Shown piece by piece: positions 28,199-37,425 of a stretch of 64,000 nt of DNA. The DNA comes from Rubellimicrobium rubrum (GTDB lineage Bacteria; Pseudomonadota; Alphaproteobacteria; Rhodobacterales; Rhodobacteraceae). The position numbers were made by a program, and so were the translations under genes. The stretch is from assembly GCF_006152115.1 (NCBI RefSeq), contig NZ_VDFU01000018.1, forward strand, positions 27,744-91,743. Reading direction: 5' to 3'. The first letter of the stretch is position 1; each line of letters begins with the position of its first letter. Below the pieces are notes generated by a model, which did no database searches, was not told the DNA's origin, and saw only the letters and a list, made by a program, of their open reading frames with translations.

Positions 28199-28954
28199 TC
28201 AGGCGGCCTTGGCGGGCTTGGGCTGTAGCACCTTCCACTCGGCCCCGAGCTTGGCGATCGTGATGCGGCGCGGGTCGTCCAGGGCCAAGTCGGCGGGCTT
28301 GGTCCCGCCCAGTTCGGCCTGAAGCTCGTTGAGCCGGGTGGCGACGGCAAGGCGGCGCATCGTTGTGGCAGCCTGAGTGCCCGGCGGGATCACGAAGCCC
28401 GGCCGGATGGAGCCCGGCAGGGGCGCGCCCTCGACGCGCTCGGTCATGGAGTGGGCAAAGCTCACCAGCCCCGGCAGGAACACATAAGCCGACAGGTTGC
28501 GGCTCGCGTTCGACAGCTCCAGAGCCGAAAAGTCGGTCTGCATCAGGACCGTGTAGTCGCCCTTGTCATTGAGCGGCTGGAACACGTCGAGAGGCAGCTT
28601 CTTCTTGGGCACGCCGGTGACTCGCGCGATGGCCTGCATGACCTGTCCAAAGTTCTTGGCGCCCACCGTTTCAAGGAACCGCTCGCCCATCTTGGTGGTC
28701 GGGCCTTCGGCCTTCTGCGGGCCCGCGCCGTTGGTCGCGACCTTGGGAACGAAGACGGTCACCCCCGTGGGTAGCGGCAGCGCTTGGTCGGGCAAGGGGG
28801 TGACGAGGAACCGGCCCGTGCCTTCGGCCTTGTTCCAGGCCCAGACGGGGCGCACAGAGGCCCTCAGGATCGCCGGATCGGCCATCAGCGCGGCGCGCAG
28901 CACGCCGTCCACCGGCTTCACGTCGAAAGCGATCTTGTTGAGCGTGATCTGCAT
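28199..28954 (-). CDS. protein of unknown function
   Basis: 251 residues, start ATG at 28954 with GGGGAGGG upstream. I do not recognise the family. The N-terminal half is mixed, with strands suggested by ITLNKIAFDVKPVDGVL and a Pro/Lys-rich loop; the middle has a helix FLETVGAKNFGQVMQAIARVTGV and a beta-rich DYTVLMQTDFSALEL; the C-terminal 60 residues are helical and end in a Lys/Ala-rich tail. No signal peptide, no transmembrane segment, no cysteine. Codon use matches its neighbours, so it is a real gene. Downstream of rlmN in the same direction with a 60-base gap. Confidence 0.7.
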   Translation of the reverse strand: MQITLNKIAFDVKPVDGVLRAALMADPAILRASVRPVWAWNKAEGTGRFLVTPLPDQALPLPTGVTVFVPKVATNGAGPQKAEGPTTKMGERFLETVGAKNFGQVMQAIARVTGVPKKKLPLDVFQPLNDKGDYTVLMQTDFSALELSNASRNLSAYVFLPGLVSFAHSMTERVEGAPLPGSIRPGFVIPPGTQAATTMRRLAVATRLNELQAELGGTKPADLALDDPRRITIAKLGAEWKVLQPKPAKAA

Positions 28955-29014
28955 GGCCTGGCCCTCCCCTGGATGGGACCGCTTCTAGCGGAGGGCGGGC
29001 GCTCCTTCCAGCCC

Positions 29015-30199
29015 TCAGGCCGGGGGAAGCCCCGCCTCGGCCGCGATTGCGTCCCGCGACTTGCGCGCGCGTTCGGTCGCGGACTTGAGCTGCCCGCAGG
29101 CAGCCATGATGTCCTCGCCCCGCGGCGTCCGGATGGGCGAGGCGTAGCCCGCCTTGTAGATGATGTCCGCAAAGGCCCGGATACGGTTGTTGCTGCTGCG
29201 CTTGTACGGCGCGCCGGGCCATTCGTTGAAGGGGATCAGGTTGATCTTAGCCGGGATGCCCTCGATCAGCGTCACGAGCCGCCTCGCGTCCTCGTCGCTG
29301 TCGTTCACCCCGTCCAGCATCACGTATTCGAAGGTGATCCGCTCGGAGTTCGAGAGGTTCGGATACTCGCGCAGCGCATCGAGCAGCGTGGCGATGTTCC
29401 AGCGCTTGTTGATCGGCACCAGCACGTCGCGAACCGCATCGGTGGTCGCGTGGAACGAGATGGCAAGGTTGCAGCCGATCTCGGTCGCCGTGCGTGCGAT
29501 CTCGGGCACGACGCCCGAGGTGCTGAGCGTGATCCGGCGGCGCGACAGTTGCAGCCCCTCGGCGTCCATGGAAATCTTCATGGCGTCGCGCACCGCGTCG
29601 AAGTTGTAGAGCGGCTCGCCCATGCCCATCAGCACGATGTTCGACAGCAGGCGCGTCTCGTCCTTGGGCGCGCCCGGCACCGGCCATTCGCCCAGGTCGT
29701 CGCGCACCAGCATGACCTGGCCTACGATCTCTCCGGCGGTCAGGTTCCGCACCAGCTTCTGCGTGCCCGTATGGCAGAACGAACAGGTCAGCGTGCAGCC
29801 CACCTGCGAGGACACGCAGAGCGTCCCCCGGTCTTCCTCGGGGATGTAGACCGTCTCCACCTCGTGCCCGCCCGCGATGCGGACGAGGTACTTGCGGGTG
29901 CCGTCCGACGACACCTGCTTCGACACGATCTCGGGCAGCGCGATGACGAAGTGCTGCGCCAGCAGTGCGCGGTAGTCCTTGGCCAGGTTGGTCATTTGGG
30001 CAAAGTCGCGCACGCCCCAGTGGTAGATCCACTGCCAGACCTGGTTCACGCGCATCTTCGCCTGCTTCTCGGGCGTCCCGGCGGCGACGAACGCCTCACG
30101 CATCCCGTCGCGCGTCAGCCCGATCAGGTTCGCCGGTCCGTCCGGAGCCTTGCGCGGAATGGTGTGCACGTGCTGCGTGATGGGGGCGGAAAGCGTCAT
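29015..30199 (-). CDS. rlmN: dual-specificity 23S rRNA/tRNA adenine-C2 methyltransferase
   Basis: 394 residues. Radical-SAM enzyme that methylates C2 of A2503 in 23S rRNA and A37 of some tRNAs. The [4Fe-4S] motif C-x3-C-x2-C is Cys135-Cys139-Cys142 in [13 protein letters not shown]; the SAM-site GMGEPLYNF and the late catalytic cysteine in IMAACGQL are present. Start [10 protein letters not shown] at 30199; a start at 30235 would extend into a sequence not typical of the family. Confidence 0.95.
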   Translation of the reverse strand: MTLSAPITQHVHTIPRKAPDGPANLIGLTRDGMREAFVAAGTPEKQAKMRVNQVWQWIYHWGVRDFAQMTNLAKDYRALLAQHFVIALPEIVSKQVSSDGTRKYLVRIAGGHEVETVYIPEEDRGTLCVSSQVGCTLTCSFCHTGTQKLVRNLTAGEIVGQVMLVRDDLGEWPVPGAPKDETRLLSNIVLMGMGEPLYNFDAVRDAMKISMDAEGLQLSRRRITLSTSGVVPEIARTATEIGCNLAISFHATTDAVRDVLVPINKRWNIATLLDALREYPNLSNSERITFEYVMLDGVNDSDEDARRLVTLIEGIPAKINLIPFNEWPGAPYKRSSNNRIRAFADIIYKAGYASPIRTPRGEDIMAACGQLKSATERARKSRDAIAAEAGLPPA

Positions 30200-30241
30200 G
30201 GCGGCCTCGGGCGGGGAAGGCTCCGCACATAGCAACGAAAA

Positions 30242-30266
30242 GGCCGGCTTCCAAGGGAAACCGGCC
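30242..30266 (-). terminator. intrinsic terminator of ialB
   Basis: On the minus strand GGCCGGTTTCC (30256-30266) pairs with GGAAGCCGGCC (30242-30252) over 11 positions with one G-U pair and a 3-base loop, followed by TTTTCGTT. It lies 29 bases after the ialB stop and ahead of rlmN. Confidence 0.75.
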
Positions 30267-30294
30267 CGGAACGCTTGCGACGGCTCGACGCGCG

Positions 30295-30822
30295 TCAGGA
30301 GGTGCAGCGGCTCTGCGCTTCCTCGAGGGCCGAGGTGAACCCCAGCAGCGAGAAGGTGTCGCGCGTGACGGTGCCGCGGCCCGACTGGCCGGTCAGCGTC
30401 GCCTCGGACCCGTTCTTGAGCGCGTCCACGATGCGGACGTCATCCTCGGGGCCCGCGGGCCAAGCCCATTCGCCCTCGGTGAACAGCTGGAACTGCGTGC
30501 CGCCCACGTCCAGCGTGACGGTGGAGTTGTCGGCGAACGGATAGCCGCCGGTGAAGGTCACCTGGCCATTCACGTTCTCGGAGGGGCGGTAGAAGACGAA
30601 AAGCAGCGTCTCGCCCCGCGACACCTCGACGGGCTGGCCGTCGCGGGTGTTCTCCTGGGACTTGGGCGCCGAAACCGAGAAGCACTCGGTCGGGTCGGTT
30701 TCCTGGAACACGGACCAGTCGGTACTGGCCGCCACGCGGTTCGTCGTCTGCTGCGCCCAGGCGCCGCCTGCGGCCAGAGCGGCGAGGGCGATGGCCCCGA
30801 GCCGCGACAGGGTCTTGGTCAT
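30295..30822 (-). CDS. IalB-family exported protein
   Basis: 175 residues with a signal peptide cleaved after AWA (residue 23). The region [20 protein letters not shown] and the later [36 protein letters not shown] are those of the invasion-associated locus B family, beta-rich periplasmic proteins with a conserved disulfide (two cysteines, TECF and SRCTS). The name comes from Bartonella; in free-living Rhodobacterales it has no proven role in invasion. Monocistronic, with its own terminator. Confidence 0.88.
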   Translation of the reverse strand: MTKTLSRLGAIALAALAAGGAWAQQTTNRVAASTDWSVFQETDPTECFSVSAPKSQENTRDGQPVEVSRGETLLFVFYRPSENVNGQVTFTGGYPFADNSTVTLDVGGTQFQLFTEGEWAWPAGPEDDVRIVDALKNGSEATLTGQSGRGTVTRDTFSLLGFTSALEEAQSRCTS

Positions 30823-31004
30823 TGTTCGTCAGCCTCCAAATCCAAGCCCGCCTGCGCCCGGTGCCGCCCGACCCGGTTCCGGTGCCGTTTGCGGCTGGCA
30901 GGGGCTCATTCAACCCGATAGACGCCCCCATAGCACCGCATGGCGTGGGGGCAAACCCCTGTCCGCTCACGTCCCTGCGGGTGTTTTCAGCGGCGGAGGG
31001 CGGA

Positions 31005-31988
31005 ATGGCGGCGGTCGAACTGGTCGAGGTGTGGCGGGGCGGGCTCCTGGAATCGGTCCACCGTGGCCACGCCGTCGTGGTCGATGCGGGTGGGGAGGTT
31101 GTGATGGCCTGGGGCGATCCCGAGGCGATCATTTTCCCCCGCTCCTCCTCCAAGATGGTCCAGGCGCTGCCGCTGCTCGAATCCGGGGCCGCCGACGCCA
31201 TGGGCCTGACCGAGGACCGGCTGGCCCTGGCCTGCGCCTCGCACCAGGGCGCGGCGATGCACACGCAGCGGGTTTCGGCTTGGCTGTCCGAGCTGGGCCT
31301 GGCCGAATCCGACCTGCGCTGCGGCTCCCACATGCCCTCGGACCGTCCGACCGCCGAGACGCTGGTCCGCGCGGGCGAGCGGCCCTGCCAGATCCACAAC
31401 AACTGCTCGGGCAAGCATGCCGGGTTCCTGACGCTGACCCGCCACCTCGGCGCAGGCCCCGAATACGTGGAGATCGACCACCCCGTCCAGCAGGCCGTCC
31501 GCGCCGCCTTTGAAGAAACGACCGACGAAACCTCGGCGGGCTGGGGCGTGGACGGCTGCTCGGCCCCGAACTTCGCGGGCACCCTGGCCGGGCTCGCGCG
31601 GTCCATGGCGTCCTTCGCTTCGGCCGGATCGCGCAGTGGCGCGCGGGCGCAGGCGCAGCAACGCCTGACGGCCGCCATGATCGCCTATCCCGAACTGGTC
31701 GCGGGCGAGGGGCGGGCCTGCACCGACCTCATGCGCGCCTGCGAGGGGCGCGCGGCCATCAAGACCGGGGCCGAAGGCGTCTTCGTCGCGATCCTGCCCG
31801 AACAGGGCTTCGGCGTCGCGCTCAAGATCGCCGACGGCGCCACCCGCGCCTCCGAGGCCACGATTGCGGCCATCCTGTCCCGCCTGGGCGTGCTGGAGGC
31901 CGGGCATCCCGTCGTCCAGCGCCTCACCGCCGGGGTCCAGCGCAACTGGCGGGGCATGGAGACGGGGCGGATCGTCACCCTCGTGTAA
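31005..31988 (+). CDS. L-asparaginase, ReAII (class 3) type
   Basis: 327 residues, no signal peptide. The active-site tandem Ser-Lys motif is Ser47-Ser-Ser-Lys50 in FPRSSSKMVQ, with a second catalytic Ser79 in CASHQGA; the zinc site is Cys134 and Lys137 (NNCSGKHAG) plus Cys185 (DGCSAPNF). These align one residue off the Rhizobium etli ReAII numbering (Ser48, Lys51, Cys135, Lys138, Cys189 region), so all key residues are kept. GGAGGG lies four bases before the ATG at 31005; the frame is open further upstream but that region has no start with a ribosome site. Confidence 0.9.
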   Translation: MAAVELVEVWRGGLLESVHRGHAVVVDAGGEVVMAWGDPEAIIFPRSSSKMVQALPLLESGAADAMGLTEDRLALACASHQGAAMHTQRVSAWLSELGLAESDLRCGSHMPSDRPTAETLVRAGERPCQIHNNCSGKHAGFLTLTRHLGAGPEYVEIDHPVQQAVRAAFEETTDETSAGWGVDGCSAPNFAGTLAGLARSMASFASAGSRSGARAQAQQRLTAAMIAYPELVAGEGRACTDLMRACEGRAAIKTGAEGVFVAILPEQGFGVALKIADGATRASEATIAAILSRLGVLEAGHPVVQRLTAGVQRNWRGMETGRIVTLV

Positions 31989-32058
31989 ACCAGCGGACCG
32001 CAGGATTAATGCCTTGGTAAGTCTGCCCTTCTAAACAGACCGGCAACAGGCAAGGCAT

Positions 32059-33261
32059 GTGGGACAGATGACTTCAGCCGCCGGGGCTATCCAGGATTTC
32101 CTGGGCACCATAGCCATCATCGCACTCGTCGCCGTCGCCTACGGGGTCATTCGAAAGGCCTGCCGCCGTCCCTGGCTGGCCCAGGTCATCGTCGGCGCGG
32201 TCTTCGGGGCCGTCTCGATCCAGGCCATGTTCGATCCGGTCGTCATCGCCGATGGCGTCTTCATGGATATGCGCAACGTGCCCGTCGTCCTGGCCGGGGC
32301 CTTCCTCGGGCCTGGCGGCATGCTGGTCACCACCGCCATGGCTGCGGGGATGCGGGGCTGGATGGGCGGGGCCGGCGCGTTCGCCGGCATGATGGGCATC
32401 CTGCTGGCCGGTCTGGCCGGGCTTGCCTGGGGCATGCGAAACGCCACCTCGGGCCGGCGGGACGCGCGGGACCTCCTGCGGCTGGCTGCCCTGGCCACGC
32501 TTCATTGGATCGGCATCGCCCTGCTTCCGCCCGACCTGGCCTGGACGTTCCTTCACACCACCCTTCCCGTGTTCCTGCCCCTCGAAACACTGGGCATCCT
32601 GGTGGTCAGCGCCCTGCTGGAGCGTGAGCGCCGCCTGGAGATCGAGCGGCGGCATCTGGCCGAGGCTGCCGACCGCGACGCGCTCACCGGGCTGCTGAAC
32701 CGCCGTGGCTTCCACAGGGCCGTCGCGGGGTCCTTGCACGGACGGGGCGGGGCGCTGCTCCTGCTCGACCTCGACCACTTCAAGCAGGTCAACGACACGC
32801 ACGGCCACCCCGCCGGCGATGCCGTGCTGCGAAACCTGGGCGCCCGCCTGACCGGCATCGTCCCGTCCAAGGGCATCCTGGCCCGCTTGGGTGGCGAGGA
32901 GCTGGCGATCTTCTTGCCGGGCGGGTCGCCCAAGGCCATGCGCCATCTGGCCCGCCACCTGGGCGAGGTCATCCGGGCAGACCCCTTTGCCCTGCCCCTG
33001 GGTGGAAGCGTCGCGGTGACGGTCAGCATCGGCGGCGCCTGGGGCGGCAGGCGGGCTGATCTCGACGCGCTGCTGATGCGGGCCGACTCGGCGCTTTACG
33101 CCGCCAAGCATGCCGGGCGGGACTGCTGCCGCTTCGCTCCCGAGGGGGTGGCCTCGGTGCCCGACGCCTTGGAGGCGGAGTCGGCCTGCGACGGCTGCTC
33201 GGGCCGGGACACCTGCGCCTGCGGTGACGGCCTCGTGGAATGGCGTACCGCCGCGGCCTGA
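32059..33261 (+). CDS. membrane diguanylate cyclase, 5TM-LYT type, with Cys-rich tail
   Basis: 400 residues. About five or six transmembrane helices (to about residue 190) resemble the 5TMR-LYT sensor, followed by a coiled linker LERERRLEIERRHLAEAADRD and a GGDEF domain with active-site RLGGEELAI. The substrate-side DLDHFKQVNDTHGHPAGD is intact, so c-di-GMP synthesis is expected. The four residues where an inhibitory RxxD site would sit read PSKG, so product inhibition at the I-site is unlikely. After the domain a tail contains CDGCSGRDTCAC, four closely spaced cysteines. Start GTG at 32059; the ATG at 32068 is equally possible. Confidence 0.88.
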   Translation: MGQMTSAAGAIQDFLGTIAIIALVAVAYGVIRKACRRPWLAQVIVGAVFGAVSIQAMFDPVVIADGVFMDMRNVPVVLAGAFLGPGGMLVTTAMAAGMRGWMGGAGAFAGMMGILLAGLAGLAWGMRNATSGRRDARDLLRLAALATLHWIGIALLPPDLAWTFLHTTLPVFLPLETLGILVVSALLERERRLEIERRHLAEAADRDALTGLLNRRGFHRAVAGSLHGRGGALLLLDLDHFKQVNDTHGHPAGDAVLRNLGARLTGIVPSKGILARLGGEELAIFLPGGSPKAMRHLARHLGEVIRADPFALPLGGSVAVTVSIGGAWGGRRADLDALLMRADSALYAAKHAGRDCCRFAPEGVASVPDALEAESACDGCSGRDTCACGDGLVEWRTAAA

Positions 33262-33280
33262 TTGAACGCCGCCCTGCCTG

Positions 33281-33763
33281 TCAGTGATCCCGGCGCGCGA
33301 TCACGCCAAAGGCGCACAACCGCGAGCAGTCGCCCGCGTCCTTGCCCACGCTAGCGGTGCTGACACCCGAGGCCGAGGCGGGCCCTTCGAAGCGGATGTC
33401 GTCGCATTCGCCGTCGTCCGCGAACTCGCCCGTGTCGTCGCCAAAGTCGATGGCGTCGCACTGGGTGGCGGCCAGGGCCTCGGCCCAGTTCCACAGGCGA
33501 AGGCCTCCGCTGCCGACAAGGGCGCGGCAGTCCGTCGCGTCCCGCCCCACGTTGATCCAGCTCAGCGAGGTCGCCATCCCATCGCCCGCAAAGCGCCGGT
33601 CGTCGCATTCCCCGTCCATCGCCCATTCCGAGGAGTCGGTGCCGAAGTCGACCGCCTCCGGCCCCCCGTCCTTGGCGGGTGCGCCGCCCTCCTGCGCCAA
33701 GGCCGGCATCCCCGCCAGAACCGCGGCGACCAGGGGCAGGACCAAAGGTAGGCGAGGGGGCAT
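33281..33763 (-). CDS. secreted protein with two DGECDD repeats
   Basis: 160 residues with a signal peptide ending ALA (about residue 23). The mature part is two copies of a 45-residue unit: residues 39-83 ([20 protein letters not shown] then DATDC) and 106-149 ([20 protein letters not shown] then DAGDC). Each copy keeps an acidic loop, one GEC cysteine and one DC cysteine, which suggests a small disulfide- and perhaps calcium-stabilised fold. The same unit occurs in other alphaproteobacterial exported proteins; no function is known to me. Start ATG at 33763; divergent from accA. Confidence 0.75.
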   Translation of the reverse strand: MPPRLPLVLPLVAAVLAGMPALAQEGGAPAKDGGPEAVDFGTDSSEWAMDGECDDRRFAGDGMATSLSWINVGRDATDCRALVGSGGLRLWNWAEALAATQCDAIDFGDDTGEFADDGECDDIRFEGPASASGVSTASVGKDAGDCSRLCAFGVIARRDH

Positions 33764-33914
33764 GGGACGCTCCGGGGCAGGGAAGGGATTGGCGCGACAC
33801 TGCGCCCTGGGCCCTCGCGATGCAACGCGGCCCTCGGCCGGCCCCCTCGCTCCGAGTTGCATCCGGCGCGGTCCTTCGCCATATCCGGTCATCGACCCAT
33901 CGGGAGAGCGCTCC

Positions 33915-34874
33915 ATGAACTACCTCGACTTCGAGAAACCCCTGGCCGAGATCGAGGGCAAGGCCGAGGAACTGCGGGCGCTCGCACGCGCGAACCCCGG
34001 CATGGACGTCGAGAAGGAGGCCGCGGGCCTCGACCGCAAGGCCCAGGACATGCTGGGCCAGCTTTATGGCGGCCTGAACGCCTGGCAGAAGTGCCAGGTC
34101 GCGCGCCACCCCGACCGTCCCCATTGCAAGGACTACATCGACGGGCTGCTGACCGACTACACGCCGCTGGCCGGGGACCGGAACTTCGCGGACGACCACG
34201 CGGTGATGGGCGGCCTCGCCCGGATCGGCGCGCAGCCCATCGTCGTCATCGGCCACGAAAAGGGCCACGACACCCGGAGCCGCATCGAGCACAACTTCGG
34301 CATGGCCCGGCCCGAGGGCTACCGCAAGGCCATCCGCCTCATGGAACTCGCCAACCGCTTCGGCCTGCCGGTCGTGACGCTGGTGGACACGCCCGGCGCC
34401 TATCCCGGCAAGGGCGCCGAGGAGCGCGGTCAAGCCGAGGCCATCGCCCGCGCCACCGAGACCTGCCTCGCCCTCGAAGTGCCGCTGGTCAGCGTGGTGA
34501 TCGGTGAGGGCGGGTCCGGCGGGGCCGTGGCCTTCGCCACCGCGAACCGCGTCCTGATGCTCGAACATTCCATCTATTCGGTCATCTCGCCCGAGGGCTG
34601 CGCTTCCATCCTGTGGAAGGACAGCGAGAAGATGCGCGAGGCCGCCGAGGCGCTGCGGCTCACCGCCCAGGACCTCGATCGTCTGGGAGTGATCGACGCC
34701 ATCGTCCGCGAGCCTTTGGGCGGCGGCCATCGCGACACGCACGCCACGATCCAGGCCGTGGGCGAGGCGGTGCAACAAAGCCTCGCCGATCTCGTGGGCA
34801 AGCCGGGTCGCGAGCTTCGCGACGCGCGCCGCCGCAAGTTCCTCGGCATGGGCTCCAAGGGCCTCGCCGCCTGA
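33915..34874 (+). CDS. accA: acetyl-CoA carboxylase carboxyltransferase subunit alpha
   Basis: 319 residues. With AccD transfers the carboxyl group from carboxybiotin to acetyl-CoA, first step of fatty acid synthesis. Family motifs: N-terminal [71 protein letters not shown], and [13 protein letters not shown] (oxyanion region). Full length. Start ATG at 33915 with GGGAGAG upstream. Convergent with plsC. Confidence 0.97.
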   Translation: MNYLDFEKPLAEIEGKAEELRALARANPGMDVEKEAAGLDRKAQDMLGQLYGGLNAWQKCQVARHPDRPHCKDYIDGLLTDYTPLAGDRNFADDHAVMGGLARIGAQPIVVIGHEKGHDTRSRIEHNFGMARPEGYRKAIRLMELANRFGLPVVTLVDTPGAYPGKGAEERGQAEAIARATETCLALEVPLVSVVIGEGGSGGAVAFATANRVLMLEHSIYSVISPEGCASILWKDSEKMREAAEALRLTAQDLDRLGVIDAIVREPLGGGHRDTHATIQAVGEAVQQSLADLVGKPGRELRDARRRKFLGMGSKGLAA

Positions 34875-34901
34875 CGGTGGGGCGGGCCGGGCGCCCGCGC
34901 C

Positions 34902-35639
34902 TCAGGCCGTGACCGGCCGGAACCCCGCCTCGGCCATGAGCCGGTCGGAGGCGGGCTCCACTGCCTCCTCCAGCCGCCGCAAGAACTCGGTCGAAGGAAG
35001 GCCCGGCGGGATCGCGGGCAGGAACTCGACCACGGCTCGGCCCGGTCGCAGGGCGTTGCCCGCCCGGGGCCAGAACAGGCCCACGTTGCAGGCCACCGGC
35101 ATGCAGGGCTGCCCCATCTCCTGGTACAGCGCCGCCGTGCCCGGCTTGTAGGGGGCCTTCACCCCAGGGGCGAGCCGCGTGCCCTGCGGATAGATGATGA
35201 GCTGCCCCGGATCGGCCCGGCCCGCCGACACATCGGCCAGCATCTGCCGGATCGCCTGCCCGCGCTTGCCGCGGTCCACCGGGATGCAGCCGATCCGCAG
35301 CGCGAACTGGCCCAGGACCGGGGCCCAGACCAGCTCCTTCTTCATGATGAACTTGCCGCGCGGGACGGACCCGTAGATCAGGATGATGTCGAGGAAGCTC
35401 TGGTGCTTGGCGGCGACCAGCACCTCTCCGGTCGGGGGCGTGCCCCGCACTTCGGTCTCGATCCCCACGATGACGCGCGCGGCCCAGCGGACCAGCCGGC
35501 ACCAGGCATGGCAGGCCGCGACTGCGCCGTCTCGGCTGAGCAGGGCCCAGGGCAGGTAGGCCAGCCCGACGAACGGCATGGCGCCATAGATCACCAGCTT
35601 GAACAGCAGCCCCCGCAGGGGACGGGCCCGTCCGGTCAT
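34902..35639 (-). CDS. plsC: 1-acyl-sn-glycerol-3-phosphate acyltransferase
   Basis: 245 residues with an N-terminal hydrophobic anchor. Acyltransferase block I H-x4-D is His79-Asp84 (KHQSFLD), block II is CIPVDRGKRGQ, block III YPQGTRLAPG. Second acylation of phosphatidate synthesis at the inner membrane. Its ATG overlaps the ftsX stop (ATGA, 35636-35639), so it is the third gene of an ftsE-ftsX-plsC unit. Confidence 0.93.
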   Translation of the reverse strand: MTGRARPLRGLLFKLVIYGAMPFVGLAYLPWALLSRDGAVAACHAWCRLVRWAARVIVGIETEVRGTPPTGEVLVAAKHQSFLDIILIYGSVPRGKFIMKKELVWAPVLGQFALRIGCIPVDRGKRGQAIRQMLADVSAGRADPGQLIIYPQGTRLAPGVKAPYKPGTAALYQEMGQPCMPVACNVGLFWPRAGNALRPGRAVVEFLPAIPPGLPSTEFLRRLEEAVEPASDRLMAEAGFRPVTA

Positions 35640-36601
35640 GATTGCGTCCTCAGCATGCGCAGCGCCGCCGCGCGGGTGGCGGCAAAGGCCATGATGGCGG
35701 CCAACGGCGGGATGAGGACCGGCGCGAGCCATCCCGCCCCCTGGAAGCCGAGCCCGGTCAGGAACCCGCCCGCCGTGTCGGCCGAGGGCAGGAGCAGCAC
35801 CGCGACGACCCCGGCGATCGTCCCCCCCGCCGCGCCCCAGGCCGCGCGCAGGGTGAAGCGACGCACAAAGGCTCGGGCGATGTAGATGTCCCGCGCGCCC
35901 ACCAGCCGCAGCACCCGGATCACCTGCGCATTGGCGGCCAGCGCCGCCTGCGCCGCCAGGGTGATCATCGCGCCCGTGGAGGCCGCGATCAGCAGCAGCG
36001 ACAGCAGCCCCAGCGCCCGGAGCCGGCTCGCCGCCTCGAACAGCGGGGCGCGCCAACGGGTGTGGTCGTCCAGCACCGCGCCCGGCAACTCGCCCTCCAG
36101 GCGGGCGCGCAGGCCCGCGGCGTCGAAGTCCTCTCCGTCCAGCGTGACCTCGATGAGCTGCGGGACCGGCAGCGACCCGAGCGGCAGGTCGGGGCCAAGC
36201 CAAGGCTCCAGCAGGGCCTGGTTTTCCTCGGTGGTGAGCGCGCGCGCTTCGGCCACGCCGGGTGTCTGGTCGAGGATGCGCAAGGCGGTGGCCGTCCGGG
36301 CCTCCACCTCCTCCAAGGCGGGCAGGCGCAGCGTCGCCGTCCGGGCGAGCTGGTCCCCCCATTGCTCGGCCATCCGCCCGGTCGCGAGCGCCAGCGCCAG
36401 CGCGAACACGGCCAGGAACGCCATCGCCCCGGCGGTGAACAGCGTCAGCGAGGCCGTGAACCCCGTGGGCGGCACGGCGCGATCGGCCTGCGGATCGCCC
36501 GCGAGAAACGCGAAGAAGCGTCGCACCTGCCGCAGCATCAAGGCCAGGACGTGGGCCAGCAGCCGCAGGATCGTCCCCAGGATGCGCCCCAGGCGGCTCA
36601 A
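35636..36601 (-). CDS. ftsX: cell division ABC transporter permease FtsX
   Basis: 321 residues. Cytoplasmic N-terminus, a first helix (GFTASLTLFTAGAMAFLAVFA), a periplasmic domain of about 120 residues (DQTPGVAEARALTTEENQAL, IEVTLDGEDFDAAGLRARLEG), then three helices, with the short contact loop IRVLRLVGARDIYIARAFVRRF between the second and third. With FtsE it activates peptidoglycan hydrolysis at the septum. ATGA overlaps with ftsE upstream and plsC downstream. Confidence 0.92.
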   Translation of the reverse strand: MSRLGRILGTILRLLAHVLALMLRQVRRFFAFLAGDPQADRAVPPTGFTASLTLFTAGAMAFLAVFALALALATGRMAEQWGDQLARTATLRLPALEEVEARTATALRILDQTPGVAEARALTTEENQALLEPWLGPDLPLGSLPVPQLIEVTLDGEDFDAAGLRARLEGELPGAVLDDHTRWRAPLFEAASRLRALGLLSLLLIAASTGAMITLAAQAALAANAQVIRVLRLVGARDIYIARAFVRRFTLRAAWGAAGGTIAGVVAVLLLPSADTAGGFLTGLGFQGAGWLAPVLIPPLAAIMAFAATRAAALRMLRTQS

Positions 36602-37272
36602 AGGTCGGCCCCCGCCTGCTGGAGCCGTCCGTTCCGCAGCCGCAGGGTGCGCGTGGCGACCTGCGCCTTGGAGGCGCGGATCAGGTTGAGGTCGTGCGTG
36701 GCGATCAGCACCGACTTGCCCATGCGGTTGAGCTCCACGAGCAGGGTGAGCAGGCGCTGCGACATCTCCCAGTCAAGGTTCCCCGTGGGCTCGTCCGCCA
36801 GGATCACCTCCGGCGAGGTGATCACGGCGCGGGCCAGGGCGGCGCGCTGCCGCTCGCCTCCGGACAATTCGGGCGGGTACTGCCCAGCCTGCTCGGTCAG
36901 GCCGACCCAGGCCAGCAGCTCGCGGAGGTTCCGCTCTCCTTCGTCCTGCCGTCCGGCGACGATCAGGGGCAGCAGGATGTTCTCGGCCACCGGCAGGTGA
37001 TCGAGGAACTGGCAATCCTGATGCACCACGCCGATGCGCCGGCGCACCAGGGCCACGGCGTCCCGGTCCATGCCCCGCGCGTCGCGCCCCCAAAGCGACA
37101 CCCGCCCCTCGGTCGCGCGAAGCTCGGCATAGCAGAGCTTGAGCAGGGTGGTCTTGCCCGCCCCCGAAGGGCCGGTCAGGAAATGGAACGACCCGGGCGC
37201 GAGCGCCATCGACAGGTCCGAGAACAACGCCCGCCCGCCATAGCCGTAACCCACGCCTTGCAGTTCGATCAC
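36598..37272 (-). CDS. ftsE: cell division ATP-binding protein FtsE
   Basis: 224 residues, one ABC domain. Walker A GPSGAGKTT, Q-loop VHQDCQFLDHLPVAENI, signature LSGGERQRAALARAV, Walker B VILADEPTGNLD, switch His in IATHDLNLI. The order with ftsX and the short length identify FtsE rather than LolD. First gene of the leftward unit; divergent from the zinc-ribbon gene across 153 bases. Confidence 0.94.
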   Translation of the reverse strand: MIELQGVGYGYGGRALFSDLSMALAPGSFHFLTGPSGAGKTTLLKLCYAELRATEGRVSLWGRDARGMDRDAVALVRRRIGVVHQDCQFLDHLPVAENILLPLIVAGRQDEGERNLRELLAWVGLTEQAGQYPPELSGGERQRAALARAVITSPEVILADEPTGNLDWEMSQRLLTLLVELNRMGKSVLIATHDLNLIRASKAQVATRTLRLRNGRLQQAGADL

Positions 37273-37425
37273 CGGGCCCGCTCCAGACCATGGGCCCGTC
37301 CGCGCCCTCGGGGGCCCTTCTGCCGCAAGGGCCCGGGGGTTTCAATGCACGCTCCCGCGCATCCTTGGCGCGGCTGCAAGGGACCGTTAAGGTAACGGCA
37401 CCACGAGAAAACAGAGGGACGGCGA

